A stretch of 50,672 nt of DNA from Lachnospiraceae bacterium (GTDB lineage Bacteria > Bacillota > Clostridia > Lachnospirales > Lachnospiraceae), in contig JALEIR010000023.1 of the NCBI GenBank assembly GCA_022769665.1, forward strand, positions 1 through 50,672, in the 5' to 3' direction. How positions within the stretch are numbered: the first letter of the stretch is position 1; each line of letters opens with the position of its first letter. Both the position numbers and the translations under genes were made by a program. Of this stretch, positions 34,943 through 43,367 are shown in pieces. Below the pieces are notes generated by a model. It saw only the letters and a program-made list of their open reading frames with translations, did not search any database and was not told the origin of the DNA.

Positions 34943-34971
34943 ACTTTAGCATAGTAAAGACGGAAGTGCAA
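34943..34971 (-). promoter_or_regulatory. Candidate promoter of the two-span membrane protein gene
   Basis: On the minus strand, TTGCAC (34971-34966) and TAAAGT (34948-34943) at 17-base spacing, 40 bases from the start codon. The -10 is weak. Confidence 0.4.
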
Positions 34972-35066
34972 GAACTAATTTAGTGCGGATTTCCGTGAAA
35001 AGTTATCAGAGAAACCGTAAAAAGTAAAAATATAAGGAAATTAAGAATTGCCGGAAGGTACAAATG

Positions 35067-35095
35067 TTTACAGTTTGGCGTGAATCATGTAAAAT
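35067..35095 (+). promoter_or_regulatory. Predicted promoter of the M3 oligopeptidase gene
   Basis: TTTACA and TAAAAT at 17-base spacing, 45 bases upstream of the chosen ATG. Confidence 0.6.
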
Positions 35096-35140
35096 AGAGA
35101 ACAGAGTAGCGCTCATGGCGCAGAAAAGAGGATGAAAGAT

Positions 35141-36814
35141 ATGAAATTCAAAGATATGCCTTACGAGAGAGTGAATTTTGACGAGGTAGAAAAGGAGCTG
35201 AAGGGCCTCATGGAGGAATTTGATGCGGCAAAAAGCGGAGAGGAGCAGTTTGCGGTACATCAGAAGTTCTATGAGCTGAACGATAAGGTGAGCACCTTGT
35301 ATACAATTGCACACATTCGCTTTGACATTGACACCACGGATTCTTTCTATGAAAAAGAGAAGGAATATTACGATGAGAAGCTGCCTCTGTACAGCAACAT
35401 GGTACTGGCTTACGAAAAAAAGCTTTATGATTCCCCTTACAGAGAGTATCTGGTAAGCAAAATCGGTCCCGTTGCTTTCAAAAACATGGAGATTGCCCAA
35501 AAAGCCATGGATGAAAAGCTGATTCCCCTGATGCAGGAGGAGAATGCTTTGACGATGGAATATGACAAGCTGATTGCAAGTGCCAAAATTCATTTTGACG
35601 GTAAGGAACTGAATTTGTCCCTGTTACGCCCTTATCTGGTCAATCAGGACAGAAGTGTGAGAGAAGCCGCTTATAAAGAGTTCAGTGCCTTTTTTGAAGC
35701 AAATGCGGACAAGCTGGACGAAATTTATGACAAACTGGTAAAGAACCGTACTGCCCAGGCGAAGAAAATGGGTTATGACAATTATCTGGAACTGGGCTAT
35801 TACCGTATGGGCCGGAACTGTTACGGTCAGAAAGAAGTCGAGGCATTCCGCGACCAGGTGAAGAAGGATTTTGTTCCCTTTGCTGAGGAACTTCATGAGA
35901 GAAGAAGAAAGAGACTTGGTTTGGATAAATTAAAGTTCATTGACAGCTCTGTATACTTTAAGGAAGGAAACCCTGCTCCTTTCGGGACTCCCGATGAGAT
36001 TCTGGCAGCAGGACAGAAGATGTACAAAGAGCTTTCTCCCGAGACAGGGGAGTTTATGGACTTTATGATGGAGAATGAATTGTTTGATGTTCTTGGCCGT
36101 AAGACCAAGAGAGCCGGCGGGTATATGACCTATATGCCTGTTTACAATTCTCCCTTCGTATTTGCAAACTTTAACGGTACCAGCTCAGATGTGGATGTGA
36201 TTACCCATGAGTGCGGACATGCATTCCAGGGTTATCTGTCCGGTAAAGATCCTATCAGAGAGCATTCCGATATCGGTATGGAGACAGCAGAAATTCACTC
36301 TATGTCCATGGAATTCTTTACACAGGGCTGGATGAATTTGTTCTTTGGTGACAGGGCCGATGACTATATTGAGATGCATCTGGAGGATGCGGCAGCTTTT
36401 ATTCCCTACGGCTGTATGGTCGATGAATTCCAGCATATCGTATATGAGAATCCCGACATGACTCCTGCGGAGAGACATGCAGCATGGCTGAAGCTGGAGC
36501 ATGAGTACAGACCTCATATGGATTACGGCGATGACAAATTCTTCGGAAAGGGCGGCTACTGGCAGAGACAGGCACATATTTATGATTCGCCGCTTTACTA
36601 TATTGACTACTGTCTGGCTCAGACTTGTGCATTGCAGTATAAGGTTAAGATGGATGAGAATTATCAGGAAGCGTGGAAAAGTTATCTGAAGCTCTGCAAG
36701 CTTTCTGCCAGCGATTTCTTTACCAATATGATAAAAGAGGTGGGATTGGACAGTCCTTTTGAGCCCGGCTGCATGAAAAATATCGTGGAAAAACTTGAAA
36801 AATATGTGAAATAG
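35141..36814 (+). CDS. M3-family oligoendopeptidase (PepF-like)
   Basis: Cytoplasmic zinc metallopeptidase that trims oligopeptides. The 557-residue protein carries HECGH (His356, His360) within VITHECGHAFQGYLSG, with the downstream glutamate zinc ligand in GMETAEIHSMSMEFFT. The largely helical N-terminal part and ending match the M3B oligopeptidase F type; size is usual. ATG 35141 (MKFKDMPYERV, a common family start) is 9 bases after GAGG; an ATG at 35132 abuts that site. Monocistronic with its own promoter. Likely role: peptide recycling. Confidence 0.92.
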   Translation: MKFKDMPYERVNFDEVEKELKGLMEEFDAAKSGEEQFAVHQKFYELNDKVSTLYTIAHIRFDIDTTDSFYEKEKEYYDEKLPLYSNMVLAYEKKLYDSPYREYLVSKIGPVAFKNMEIAQKAMDEKLIPLMQEENALTMEYDKLIASAKIHFDGKELNLSLLRPYLVNQDRSVREAAYKEFSAFFEANADKLDEIYDKLVKNRTAQAKKMGYDNYLELGYYRMGRNCYGQKEVEAFRDQVKKDFVPFAEELHERRRKRLGLDKLKFIDSSVYFKEGNPAPFGTPDEILAAGQKMYKELSPETGEFMDFMMENELFDVLGRKTKRAGGYMTYMPVYNSPFVFANFNGTSSDVDVITHECGHAFQGYLSGKDPIREHSDIGMETAEIHSMSMEFFTQGWMNLFFGDRADDYIEMHLEDAAAFIPYGCMVDEFQHIVYENPDMTPAERHAAWLKLEHEYRPHMDYGDDKFFGKGGYWQRQAHIYDSPLYYIDYCLAQTCALQYKVKMDENYQEAWKSYLKLCKLSASDFFTNMIKEVGLDSPFEPGCMKNIVEKLEKYVK

Positions 36815-36826
36815 ATGTGAAAAATA

Positions 36827-36856
36827 TTGCAATAGCATTGAGTCATGCGGTATAAT
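36827..36856 (+). promoter_or_regulatory. Predicted sigma-A promoter of the foldase gene
   Basis: TTGCAA and consensus TATAAT at 18-base spacing; about 78 bases separate the -10 from the start codon. Confidence 0.65.
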
Positions 36857-36904
36857 TTGTGAGATATGTGCGCAGAAGCTTGCTCACAGCGCACGACTCA
36901 ATGC
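36835..36904. repeat. Perfect 10-bp inverted repeat spanning the foldase promoter
   Basis: GCATTGAGTC (36835-36844, in the promoter spacer) and GACTCAATGC (36895-36904, in the leader) are exact complements. Nested GTGCGC/GCGCAC (36868-36873, 36889-36894) adds a second symmetric pair. Since the left arm is upstream of the transcript start, this is more likely a DNA-level site than an RNA hairpin. Confidence 0.6.
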
Positions 36905-36934
36905 GAAGCAGAGCAGTCTAGGAAGGAAATAAAA

Positions 36935-38500
36935 ATGTCTAAGAAAGTAACAGAGAACACTGAAGAAAAGCAGGAAAAGGTTTTAACCAAATATGATCTG
37001 AAGATGCAGAAAAGAGCTGAGGAGAAGAAAAAGGCGCAGAGAGAAGAGCGCATCGGCATGATGATAGGTATTGCCATTGTAGTCGCACTTGTATGCCTGG
37101 TTGCGTCCTTCCCCATCCGTTCTTATCTTACCGTAAACGGCACCTATGTTAAGGTAGCGGGAGAAAAGGTATCAAGAGTTGAATTTGACTACAACTACAA
37201 TTTGGTAAAGAGTGATTATTATACCCAGAACGGTTATTATCTCAGCATGTTCGGAATCGATTTAAGCGGAGATTTGTCTACGCAGATGTATTCCGACACC
37301 ATGAGCTGGAAAGACTATTTTGAGCAGCTTACAATCCAGAACATTGCCAACAATAAGGCTCTGCGGGATCAGGCCAAGGCAGCAGGCTTTACCTATGATG
37401 CTACCGAGGAGTATGCGAAGTATCTGGAGGATCTCAAGAAAGCGGTATCGGAAGCCGGAGTGACGGAAAAGGAGTATATTCAGCAGTCTTACGGGACCTA
37501 TGCAACTGCATCACGGTTGAAGGAATATATTATCCAGGGAATGGAAATTAATGCCTTTTATAAAAAACTTTCCGAGGATAAAGCCCCTTCCGACGAAGAG
37601 ATTCAGGCTTATTATGAAGAGAATAAGGACAGCTACGATTCCGTTGATTATCGTCTCACCATTGTCAATGCGCAGCTTCCCACAGAACCTACGGAACTGG
37701 CAGATCCTGTGGAAGAGAGCGAAACAACGGAGGGAACAGGAGCGGAGACGTCCGATAAAGAGGAGACTTATCAGCCTTCAGAAGCTGAAATTGCTCATGC
37801 CATGAAGATGGCGAAGGAAGAAGCAGAGGAAGCTTTGAAGACAATTTCCACAGACGGAGAATTAAGGGAGAATGTCTTGAAAAGCAGTGCCGCAAGCCTG
37901 CTTCAGGATTGGTTGTTCTCTGAGGAGAGAAAGGCCGGAGATACTACAATTGTAGAAAATTCTACATCCAACTTATATTATGTAGTGGAATTTGAAAAAC
38001 GTTATCGCGATGAAACACCCTCCGCAGATGCCAGAATTATCATTGTAGCCGATGATGCTACAGTGGGAGCAGATGCAATACTGGATGAGTGGAAGAGTGG
38101 AGCCGCAACGGAAGACAGCTTTGCGGAAACAGCTGACAAATACGATTCCTCCATGGAAGGCGGATTGTATGAGGGCCTGATTAACAGCGAATTGCCCGAG
38201 AATCTGGCGGAATGGCTGTTTGACAGCGCGAGAGCAGCGGGTGATACCGCAGCAATAGCCGGTGAGGAAGGAGATGCTTCCTATGTGGTTTATTATGTAG
38301 GAACCAATGATCCCCGTTGGAGTCTGACCATCGAAAGTCTTCTGTTACAGGATACCATGGATGCGTACATGGATGAAATTACAGAGGGTTACGAGGTTGA
38401 AGATACAAAAGGTAACCTGAACTATTTGAAAGTGCAGGCTGAAGCTGAGAGTGCTGCAGCGGAAAGCAGTGAGGAATCTTCCGAGAGCGCTGCAGAATAA
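36935..38500 (+). CDS. Membrane-anchored foldase with two degenerate parvulin-like units
   Basis: A 521-residue protein with a charged, Lys/Glu-rich cytoplasmic start (~40 residues), one helix (about 45-65) and a large outer domain. Residues ~65-235 resemble the SurA/PrsA N-terminal chaperone region. Two parvulin-like units follow: about 245-375 (YRLTIVNAQL ... LQDWLFSEERKAGDTTIV ... LYYVVEFEKRY) and 380-490 (ARIIIVADDA ... GGLYEGLINSELPENLAEWL ... YVVYYVG). Both lack the histidine of the parvulin ARHILV motif, so isomerase activity is doubtful. It has no lipobox, unlike PrsA. A Ser/Glu/Ala tail closes it. ATG 36935 follows AGGAAGGAAA. Probable role: folding of exported proteins. Confidence 0.8.
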   Translation: MSKKVTENTEEKQEKVLTKYDLKMQKRAEEKKKAQREERIGMMIGIAIVVALVCLVASFPIRSYLTVNGTYVKVAGEKVSRVEFDYNYNLVKSDYYTQNGYYLSMFGIDLSGDLSTQMYSDTMSWKDYFEQLTIQNIANNKALRDQAKAAGFTYDATEEYAKYLEDLKKAVSEAGVTEKEYIQQSYGTYATASRLKEYIIQGMEINAFYKKLSEDKAPSDEEIQAYYEENKDSYDSVDYRLTIVNAQLPTEPTELADPVEESETTEGTGAETSDKEETYQPSEAEIAHAMKMAKEEAEEALKTISTDGELRENVLKSSAASLLQDWLFSEERKAGDTTIVENSTSNLYYVVEFEKRYRDETPSADARIIIVADDATVGADAILDEWKSGAATEDSFAETADKYDSSMEGGLYEGLINSELPENLAEWLFDSARAAGDTAAIAGEEGDASYVVYYVGTNDPRWSLTIESLLLQDTMDAYMDEITEGYEVEDTKGNLNYLKVQAEAESAAAESSEESSESAAE

Positions 38501-38527
38501 GGTAAAAAGGATATTGTATAACAGGAC

Positions 38528-38556
38528 GGCGGTGGGATTTTCTCACCGCCTTTTTG
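38528..38556 (+). terminator. Intrinsic terminator after the foldase gene
   Basis: GGCGGTG pairs with CACCGCC across a 9-base loop and is followed by TTTTTG. The next start codon is only 14 bases beyond, leaving no room for a promoter between them. Confidence 0.85.
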
Positions 38557-38569
38557 AGAGAGAGGAAGC

Positions 38570-39376
38570 ATGACAGAAAAAGCATTGGTATTGGATATAG
38601 ACGGAACTCTGACAAACTCCGCAAAGGAAATCACTCCTGCTACGAAAACCGCTATTCAGAATTTGATGAAGCGGGGACAGAAGGTGATTCTGGCATCAGG
38701 CAGGCCAACGCCCGGAATGCGCAGATATGAGGAAGAGTTGGAACTGGAAAAGTATGGCGGATATCTGCTTTCCTTTAACGGAGCAAGGATTGTGGACTGT
38801 CATTCGGGAGAAATTATATATCAGAGAATTCTTCCGTTGACGATTCTTCCCGGTCTTTACGGCTTTGCGAAAAAGAACGGCTGTGGCTTGATTACTTATC
38901 TGGGAAATGAAGTGATTTCCGCGTTCCCGGTTGACAAATATGTGGAAATTGAAGCACGTATCAACGGACTGCCGGTAAGAGAGGTATCGAATTTCCTGAA
39001 CTTTGTGGATTTCGATATCAATAAATGCCTTATGACCGCAGACCCGGAGAAGGCAGAGATTTTTGAGGAGGAGCTGCGTGAAAAGTACGGACATATTGCA
39101 AGTATTTATCGTTCGGAGCCGTACTTTATAGAGATTATGCCCAAGGATGTGGATAAGGCAGCCTCTCTGGACAAGATGCTTCCCTCTATCGGTATAGCAA
39201 GAGAGAATACTGTATGTTGTGGGGACGGATTCAACGATATTTCCATGATTCGTTATGCAGGTGTGGGTGTCGCCATGGGAAATGCGCAACAGCCTGTCAA
39301 GGATGCGGCCGACTATATAACGGCTACAAACGATGAAGACGGTTTGGTTCGGGTAATCGAAAAGTATTTTAGTTAA
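38570..39376 (+). CDS. HAD-superfamily phosphatase, Cof subfamily IIB
   Basis: A 268-residue cytoplasmic sugar-phosphate or similar phosphatase. Motif I is LDIDGTLTN (nucleophile Asp9, acid Asp11); motif II/III region includes ILASGRPTPGM; motif IV is GDGFNDISMIRYAGVGVAMGNA in part (GDGFNDISM). The large middle cap is the IIB type. The natural substrate cannot be inferred. GAGAGAGGAAG precedes the ATG. It lies right after a terminator, so its transcription must come from read-through or from a promoter overlapping the foldase 3' end. The CCA-adding enzyme gene follows by 21 bases and is probably cotranscribed. Confidence 0.92.
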   Translation: MTEKALVLDIDGTLTNSAKEITPATKTAIQNLMKRGQKVILASGRPTPGMRRYEEELELEKYGGYLLSFNGARIVDCHSGEIIYQRILPLTILPGLYGFAKKNGCGLITYLGNEVISAFPVDKYVEIEARINGLPVREVSNFLNFVDFDINKCLMTADPEKAEIFEEELREKYGHIASIYRSEPYFIEIMPKDVDKAASLDKMLPSIGIARENTVCCGDGFNDISMIRYAGVGVAMGNAQQPVKDAADYITATNDEDGLVRVIEKYFS

Positions 39377-39397
39377 AAGAGAAAAGGAGGGAAGCGC

Positions 39398-40747
39398 GTG
39401 GACAGCGGGACAAGGATAGCTGTGCCGGATAAGGCAAGACATATTGTAAACACCATTCAGGCAGCAGGATATGAGGCTTATGTGGTGGGTGGCTGTGTGC
39501 GCGATTCTCTTTTGGGAAGGGAACCCCAGGATTGGGATATTACCACTTCTGCCAGACCGGAACAGGTAAAGGCACTTTTTCCCCGCACCGTAGATACTGG
39601 TCTGCAGCACGGAACGGTTACCGTTTTACAGGATAGGGAAGGCTTTGAAGTTACTACCTATCGTATTGACGGAGAGTATGAAGACAGCCGCCATCCCAGA
39701 GAGGTAGCTTTTACTCGGAATCTGGAGGAGGATTTAAAACGGCGGGATTTTACAATCAATGCTATGGCTTATAACGATGACAAGGGATTGGTTGATATTT
39801 TCGGCGGAACAGAGGATATCCGGGCGGGAATCATCCGTTGCGTGGGCAAACCGGCGGAGCGTTTCGGAGAGGATGCTTTGCGGATTTTGCGGGCAATCCG
39901 TTTTTCCGCTCAGCTGGGATACAAAATTGACGATGAAACGAAGGAAGGAATCAGAGAGCTGGCTCCCACTCTGAAAAATATCAGTGCAGAGCGGATACAG
40001 ACGGAACTGGTGAAAATGATGGTTTCACCTCATCCCGATTACCTGCGGGAGGCATACCTGCTTGGAGTGACGAAAGTATTTCTTCCGGAGTTTGATTTGG
40101 CCATGGAGACTGAGCAGAGACATCCTCATCACATGTACAGCGTGGGTGAGCATATTCTGCACTCTCTTTCGGCAGTGGAGGCGGACAAGGTTCTTCGCCT
40201 TACCATGCTGTTTCATGATATCGGAAAGCCTGCAACGCTGACTGTTGATGAAAATGGGATAACCCATTTTCATGGTCATGCAGCCGTCAGCGCAGAAATG
40301 GCAAAAAAAATTCTGCGCAGACTGAAGTTTGATAACGATACGATTTCCATGGTGAGCAGACTTGTTTTGTATCATGACTACGGCAATGATACGGAGCCGA
40401 CCATGCGTCTGGTCAGAAGAGCCATGAATAAAATAGGAGAAGATGCGTTTCCTGCTCTATTTCAGATCAGGTATGCGGATATGTGTGCCCAAAGCGATTA
40501 CCAAAGAGAAGAAAAAACAAGACAGCTGGAAAAGTGGAGAATGCTGTATGAAAAAATCCTGGAAGAGAAGCAGTGTGTTTCGCTGAAAACGCTGGCAGTT
40601 ACCGGTTCTGATTTGATTGCAGCGGGGATGAAGCCCGGAAAGGAGCTTGGAGATATGCTTCAAAAGCTATTGGAGATGGTATTGGAGGAACCCTCACTCA
40701 ATACGAAGGATCAGCTGTTGGAAAAAGTCATAAAAATCAAAGACTGA
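39398..40747 (+). CDS. cca: CCA tRNA nucleotidyltransferase (class II) with HD domain
   Basis: Adds or repairs the 3' CCA of tRNAs. The 449-residue protein has the class II signature YVVGGCVRDSLLGREPQDWDIT (core GGCVRDSLLGR; metal-binding DWD), RRDFTINAMAYN, and ERFGEDALRILRAIRFS. After the tRNA-binding region comes an HD domain (LFHDIGKPATL; HFHGHAAVSAE), found in many bacterial enzymes with phosphatase activity. The start is GTG, chosen because AAAAGGAGGG lies 7 bases upstream. Gene spacing suggests an operon with the HAD phosphatase. Confidence 0.93.
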   Translation: MDSGTRIAVPDKARHIVNTIQAAGYEAYVVGGCVRDSLLGREPQDWDITTSARPEQVKALFPRTVDTGLQHGTVTVLQDREGFEVTTYRIDGEYEDSRHPREVAFTRNLEEDLKRRDFTINAMAYNDDKGLVDIFGGTEDIRAGIIRCVGKPAERFGEDALRILRAIRFSAQLGYKIDDETKEGIRELAPTLKNISAERIQTELVKMMVSPHPDYLREAYLLGVTKVFLPEFDLAMETEQRHPHHMYSVGEHILHSLSAVEADKVLRLTMLFHDIGKPATLTVDENGITHFHGHAAVSAEMAKKILRRLKFDNDTISMVSRLVLYHDYGNDTEPTMRLVRRAMNKIGEDAFPALFQIRYADMCAQSDYQREEKTRQLEKWRMLYEKILEEKQCVSLKTLAVTGSDLIAAGMKPGKELGDMLQKLLEMVLEEPSLNTKDQLLEKVIKIKD

Positions 40748-40753
40748 CGGGAA

Positions 40754-40783
40754 ACATACTTTTATCCCCCCTCTCATATGATA
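40754..40783 (+). promoter_or_regulatory. Candidate mother-cell sporulation promoter (sigma-E or sigma-K type)
   Basis: CATATGATA (40775-40783) matches the -10 shape CATAnnnTA of sigma-K and CATAnnaT of sigma-E; ACATACT (40754-40760) lies 14 bases upstream as a -35 candidate. No good sigma-A promoter is seen in this 112-base gap. It precedes a CotS-like gene, which fits mother-cell expression. Confidence 0.5.
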
Positions 40784-40790
40784 GATTAGA

Positions 40791-40860
40791 CCTGACTTAA
40801 AGAGCCTTAAGAAAGGTGCCGGTCAGGCATGACGTAAGGACTATCGGGAGGGCGGTCAGG
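40791..40860 (+). promoter_or_regulatory. Leader with alternative pairings reaching the start codon
   Basis: ACCTGAC (40790-40796) can pair either with GTCAGG at 40822-40827 or with GTCAGGT at 40855-40861, which includes the GTG start. The second pairing would hide the start codon. This may be chance; no experimental analogue is known to me. Confidence 0.35.
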
Positions 40861-41864
40861 TGAACGACAGAGCAGTAGAATTACTGGAACAGTATGATAT
40901 AGAGGTGCTTCGGACCAGAAAGGGGAGAAGTGCCATTGTGTGCGATACCGACAAAGGATGCCTGATTTTCAAGGAATATGCGGGAAATGATGAACGGGCA
41001 GCGTTACAGAACAGATTGCTGCAGGCAATCCGGGAAACAGATGCTTTACAGACGGAGGCGATTGTTCCCGACAGGGAAGGACAGCTCCTTGTCAGAGACA
41101 GCGACGGGAATGCCTATATTCTGAAAACCTGGCAGGATGGCAGAGAATGTAATATTGGTGACAGGGGGGAATGCATACAGGCGGTACGGCTGTTGGCGAA
41201 GCTTCATGAAGTCATGGTTCTGCCGGCAGACACGCCGGGACTTCCCGTCCCTTTTTCTCCGGAGAAGGAATACGAGAAACACAACCGTGAAATACGGAAG
41301 GTGCGAAAGTTTCTGAAGCAAAAAGGGCAAAAGCAACAATTTGAAATCAGCCTGTTAAGTGCCTGTGATTATTTTCTGGAGCAGGCATTAGAGGTTACCG
41401 GGGATTGGATGCGGTACAGTGATGCCTTTTGGAACAATCCGGAGCAGGGAAAAATGGTGACGTTTTGCCATGGAGATTATCAGTATCACAACCTTCTCAT
41501 GGGAACTGAAGGCTGGTTTGTGGTTAATTTTGAGAGATGCCTGCCTGACGATCCCATTAGGGATTTATGTTTGCTTATGCGTAAACTTTTGGAAAAAAGC
41601 AATTGGTCCGTATCTCTTGGACGGGATTTGCTGAAAGTTTACGAGGAGGAACGTCCCATCTCTGCCCGTAGCAGAATAGATTTGTATTATCGTCTGGCAT
41701 ATCCGGAGAAATTCTGGAAGATAGTAAATTTTTATTTTAACTCCGGAAAAGCCTGGATTCCCGGGAAAAATCAGGAGAAGTTGGACAGAGTGATATCACA
41801 GGAAAAGGAAAAACAGCAATTTTTGAATCAGGTATTCAGAGAGGTCTGTTCTTTGAGAGAATAA
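40860..41864 (+). CDS. CotS-family spore coat-associated kinase-fold protein
   Basis: A 334-residue protein with the aminoglycoside phosphotransferase/CotS fold. FCHGDYQYHNLLMG is the catalytic loop (HGDxxxxN), and the second motif reads WFVVNFERCLPDDPIRDLCLLMR, where the usual metal-binding Asp (as in IDFD) is replaced by Asn-Phe-Glu. The N-terminal lobe supplies LIFKEYAGN and AYILKTWQDG. CotS/YutH/YtaA proteins are spore coat or spore-formation factors in Bacillus. Start is GTG with GGGAGGG at 7-base spacing. It is followed after 10 bases by a PEGA lipoprotein gene and preceded by a candidate mother-cell promoter. Confidence 0.82.
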   Translation: MNDRAVELLEQYDIEVLRTRKGRSAIVCDTDKGCLIFKEYAGNDERAALQNRLLQAIRETDALQTEAIVPDREGQLLVRDSDGNAYILKTWQDGRECNIGDRGECIQAVRLLAKLHEVMVLPADTPGLPVPFSPEKEYEKHNREIRKVRKFLKQKGQKQQFEISLLSACDYFLEQALEVTGDWMRYSDAFWNNPEQGKMVTFCHGDYQYHNLLMGTEGWFVVNFERCLPDDPIRDLCLLMRKLLEKSNWSVSLGRDLLKVYEEERPISARSRIDLYYRLAYPEKFWKIVNFYFNSGKAWIPGKNQEKLDRVISQEKEKQQFLNQVFREVCSLRE

Positions 41865-41874
41865 GGAGTAAGCA

Positions 41875-43233
41875 GTGACGGACAAAAGAGACAAGAAAAT
41901 CAAATATACTTTCAGAACAGGAATGGTTACCGCTTTTCTGATTTGTTTTCTGACTGCCTGTGCAAATCCCTTTGGAGAAAGCGGAGGCAGGGAAGCAGGT
42001 GAACCATCGTCGGAGAGTGCGGATACGGGTTTTGTTGTGCCGGGACCGGACAGTTACGATTCTGCGGATACCGCAATACTGATAGGGCGTGACGAAAAGG
42101 CCGGAACAGTCACTTTTCTGAATCTGGATTTGGGAAAACAGTACACGTTATCTGTTGACGGAACAACAAGATTATACGATAAATACGGCGAAAGCATTTC
42201 TCTGGATCAGGCGAAGCCGGGGGATATTGTGGATATCACCTTCTTAAAATCGAAGAAACATCTGACCACGTTACAGCTTTCTCCGTCTGCCTGGAGTTTT
42301 ACGGGGATACAGAACTATGAGTTTAACACAGTTCGGAATGAAGTGAGTATTGGCTCTGAAGTATATAAGCTTACTTCCAACACAAGGTATTTTTCAGATG
42401 ACAGAAAAATTGACGGCAGAGATTTGAATTCCGCAGATGTGCTTGGCTTTCAGGGAATTGACAGCCGGGTGCTGACCGTCCGGGTGGAAAAGGGGCATGG
42501 CTATCTCAGGTTGGCCAATGACGAGAATTTTATCGGCGGCTGGATAGAAATCGGTCAGTCACAGATTCAGAAAATATCGGAGGATATGCTGCTGCTTGTA
42601 CCGGAGGGAAGCTATCAGGTAAATATCAGCAACAAGGGTGGCGGAGGTACCAAGAGTGTGGTAATTAACCGAAATGAGGAGACCACACTGGATATCGGAG
42701 ATTTGGAGATACCGGAGCCGCAGTACGGTCTTGTCCTGTTTTCCACAGATCCTACGACCACGGAGGTCTATATCGACGGGTCCAAGGTGGATATTTCAGA
42801 GCCTGTGAGCCTGATGTACGGAATCCATCAGATGATTGCCAGAGCGGAGGGTTATCAGTCCATTACCCAATATATCCGGGTAGCCCAGGAGTCTGCGGGC
42901 ATCAATGTGGTATTGGATGCAAATGTATCGGAGGAAGAAGAAAGTACATCGGAGTCCGAATCGTCTGTGGCAACGACCACAGATTATTATAAGGTTTACG
43001 TGGATGCACCGGAAGGTGCGGAGGTATATCTGGACGGAAACTATGTGGGTATATCACCCTGCAGCTTTAAGAAGACTGCGGGAACCCATGTCATTACATT
43101 GAGAAAGACGGGCTATGAGACCAGAAGCTATACTGTACAGGTAGATGACGAGGAAAAGGATCTGTCATATTCCTTTGCAGATTTGGTGCAGGATACCGGT
43201 AATTCCGTTTCGGGTAACAGCTCTTCAAACTAA
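41875..43233 (+). CDS. PEGA-domain lipoprotein
   Basis: A 452-residue secreted protein. A basic start and hydrophobic segment end in lipobox LTAC (Cys29); a Ser/Glu/Gly linker follows. Residues ~60-285 form beta-rich domains I do not recognise. Two PEGA domains close it: about 285-350 (LVLFSTDPTTTEVYIDGSK) and about 375-435 (YKVYVDAPEGAEVYLDGNYV, SPCSFKKTAGTHVITLRK), joined by a Ser/Glu-rich linker. PEGA domains are surface, wall-linked modules. Start is GTG with AAGGAG 6 bases before it. Cotranscription with the CotS-like gene suggests a role at the spore or mother-cell surface, but that is inference. Confidence 0.87.
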   Translation: MTDKRDKKIKYTFRTGMVTAFLICFLTACANPFGESGGREAGEPSSESADTGFVVPGPDSYDSADTAILIGRDEKAGTVTFLNLDLGKQYTLSVDGTTRLYDKYGESISLDQAKPGDIVDITFLKSKKHLTTLQLSPSAWSFTGIQNYEFNTVRNEVSIGSEVYKLTSNTRYFSDDRKIDGRDLNSADVLGFQGIDSRVLTVRVEKGHGYLRLANDENFIGGWIEIGQSQIQKISEDMLLLVPEGSYQVNISNKGGGGTKSVVINRNEETTLDIGDLEIPEPQYGLVLFSTDPTTTEVYIDGSKVDISEPVSLMYGIHQMIARAEGYQSITQYIRVAQESAGINVVLDANVSEEEESTSESESSVATTTDYYKVYVDAPEGAEVYLDGNYVGISPCSFKKTAGTHVITLRKTGYETRSYTVQVDDEEKDLSYSFADLVQDTGNSVSGNSSSN

Positions 43234-43267
43234 TGCGGCAAATCTCCGCAATATTACGGAAAATACC

Positions 43268-43296
43268 TTGACAAACCACGGAAAAACAGATATATA
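43268..43296 (+). promoter_or_regulatory. Strong predicted sigma-A promoter of the HU gene
   Basis: Consensus TTGACA and TATATA at 17-base spacing, followed by TAATATAG; other -10 registers (TATAAT, 21 bases) are possible. About 71 bases of leader follow. Confidence 0.75.
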
Positions 43297-43367
43297 TAAT
43301 ATAGACGTTTCACTAGAAGCATCTACGAAAATACAAAAAAGAAAACTCATTACAGGAGGAGTTCAAT

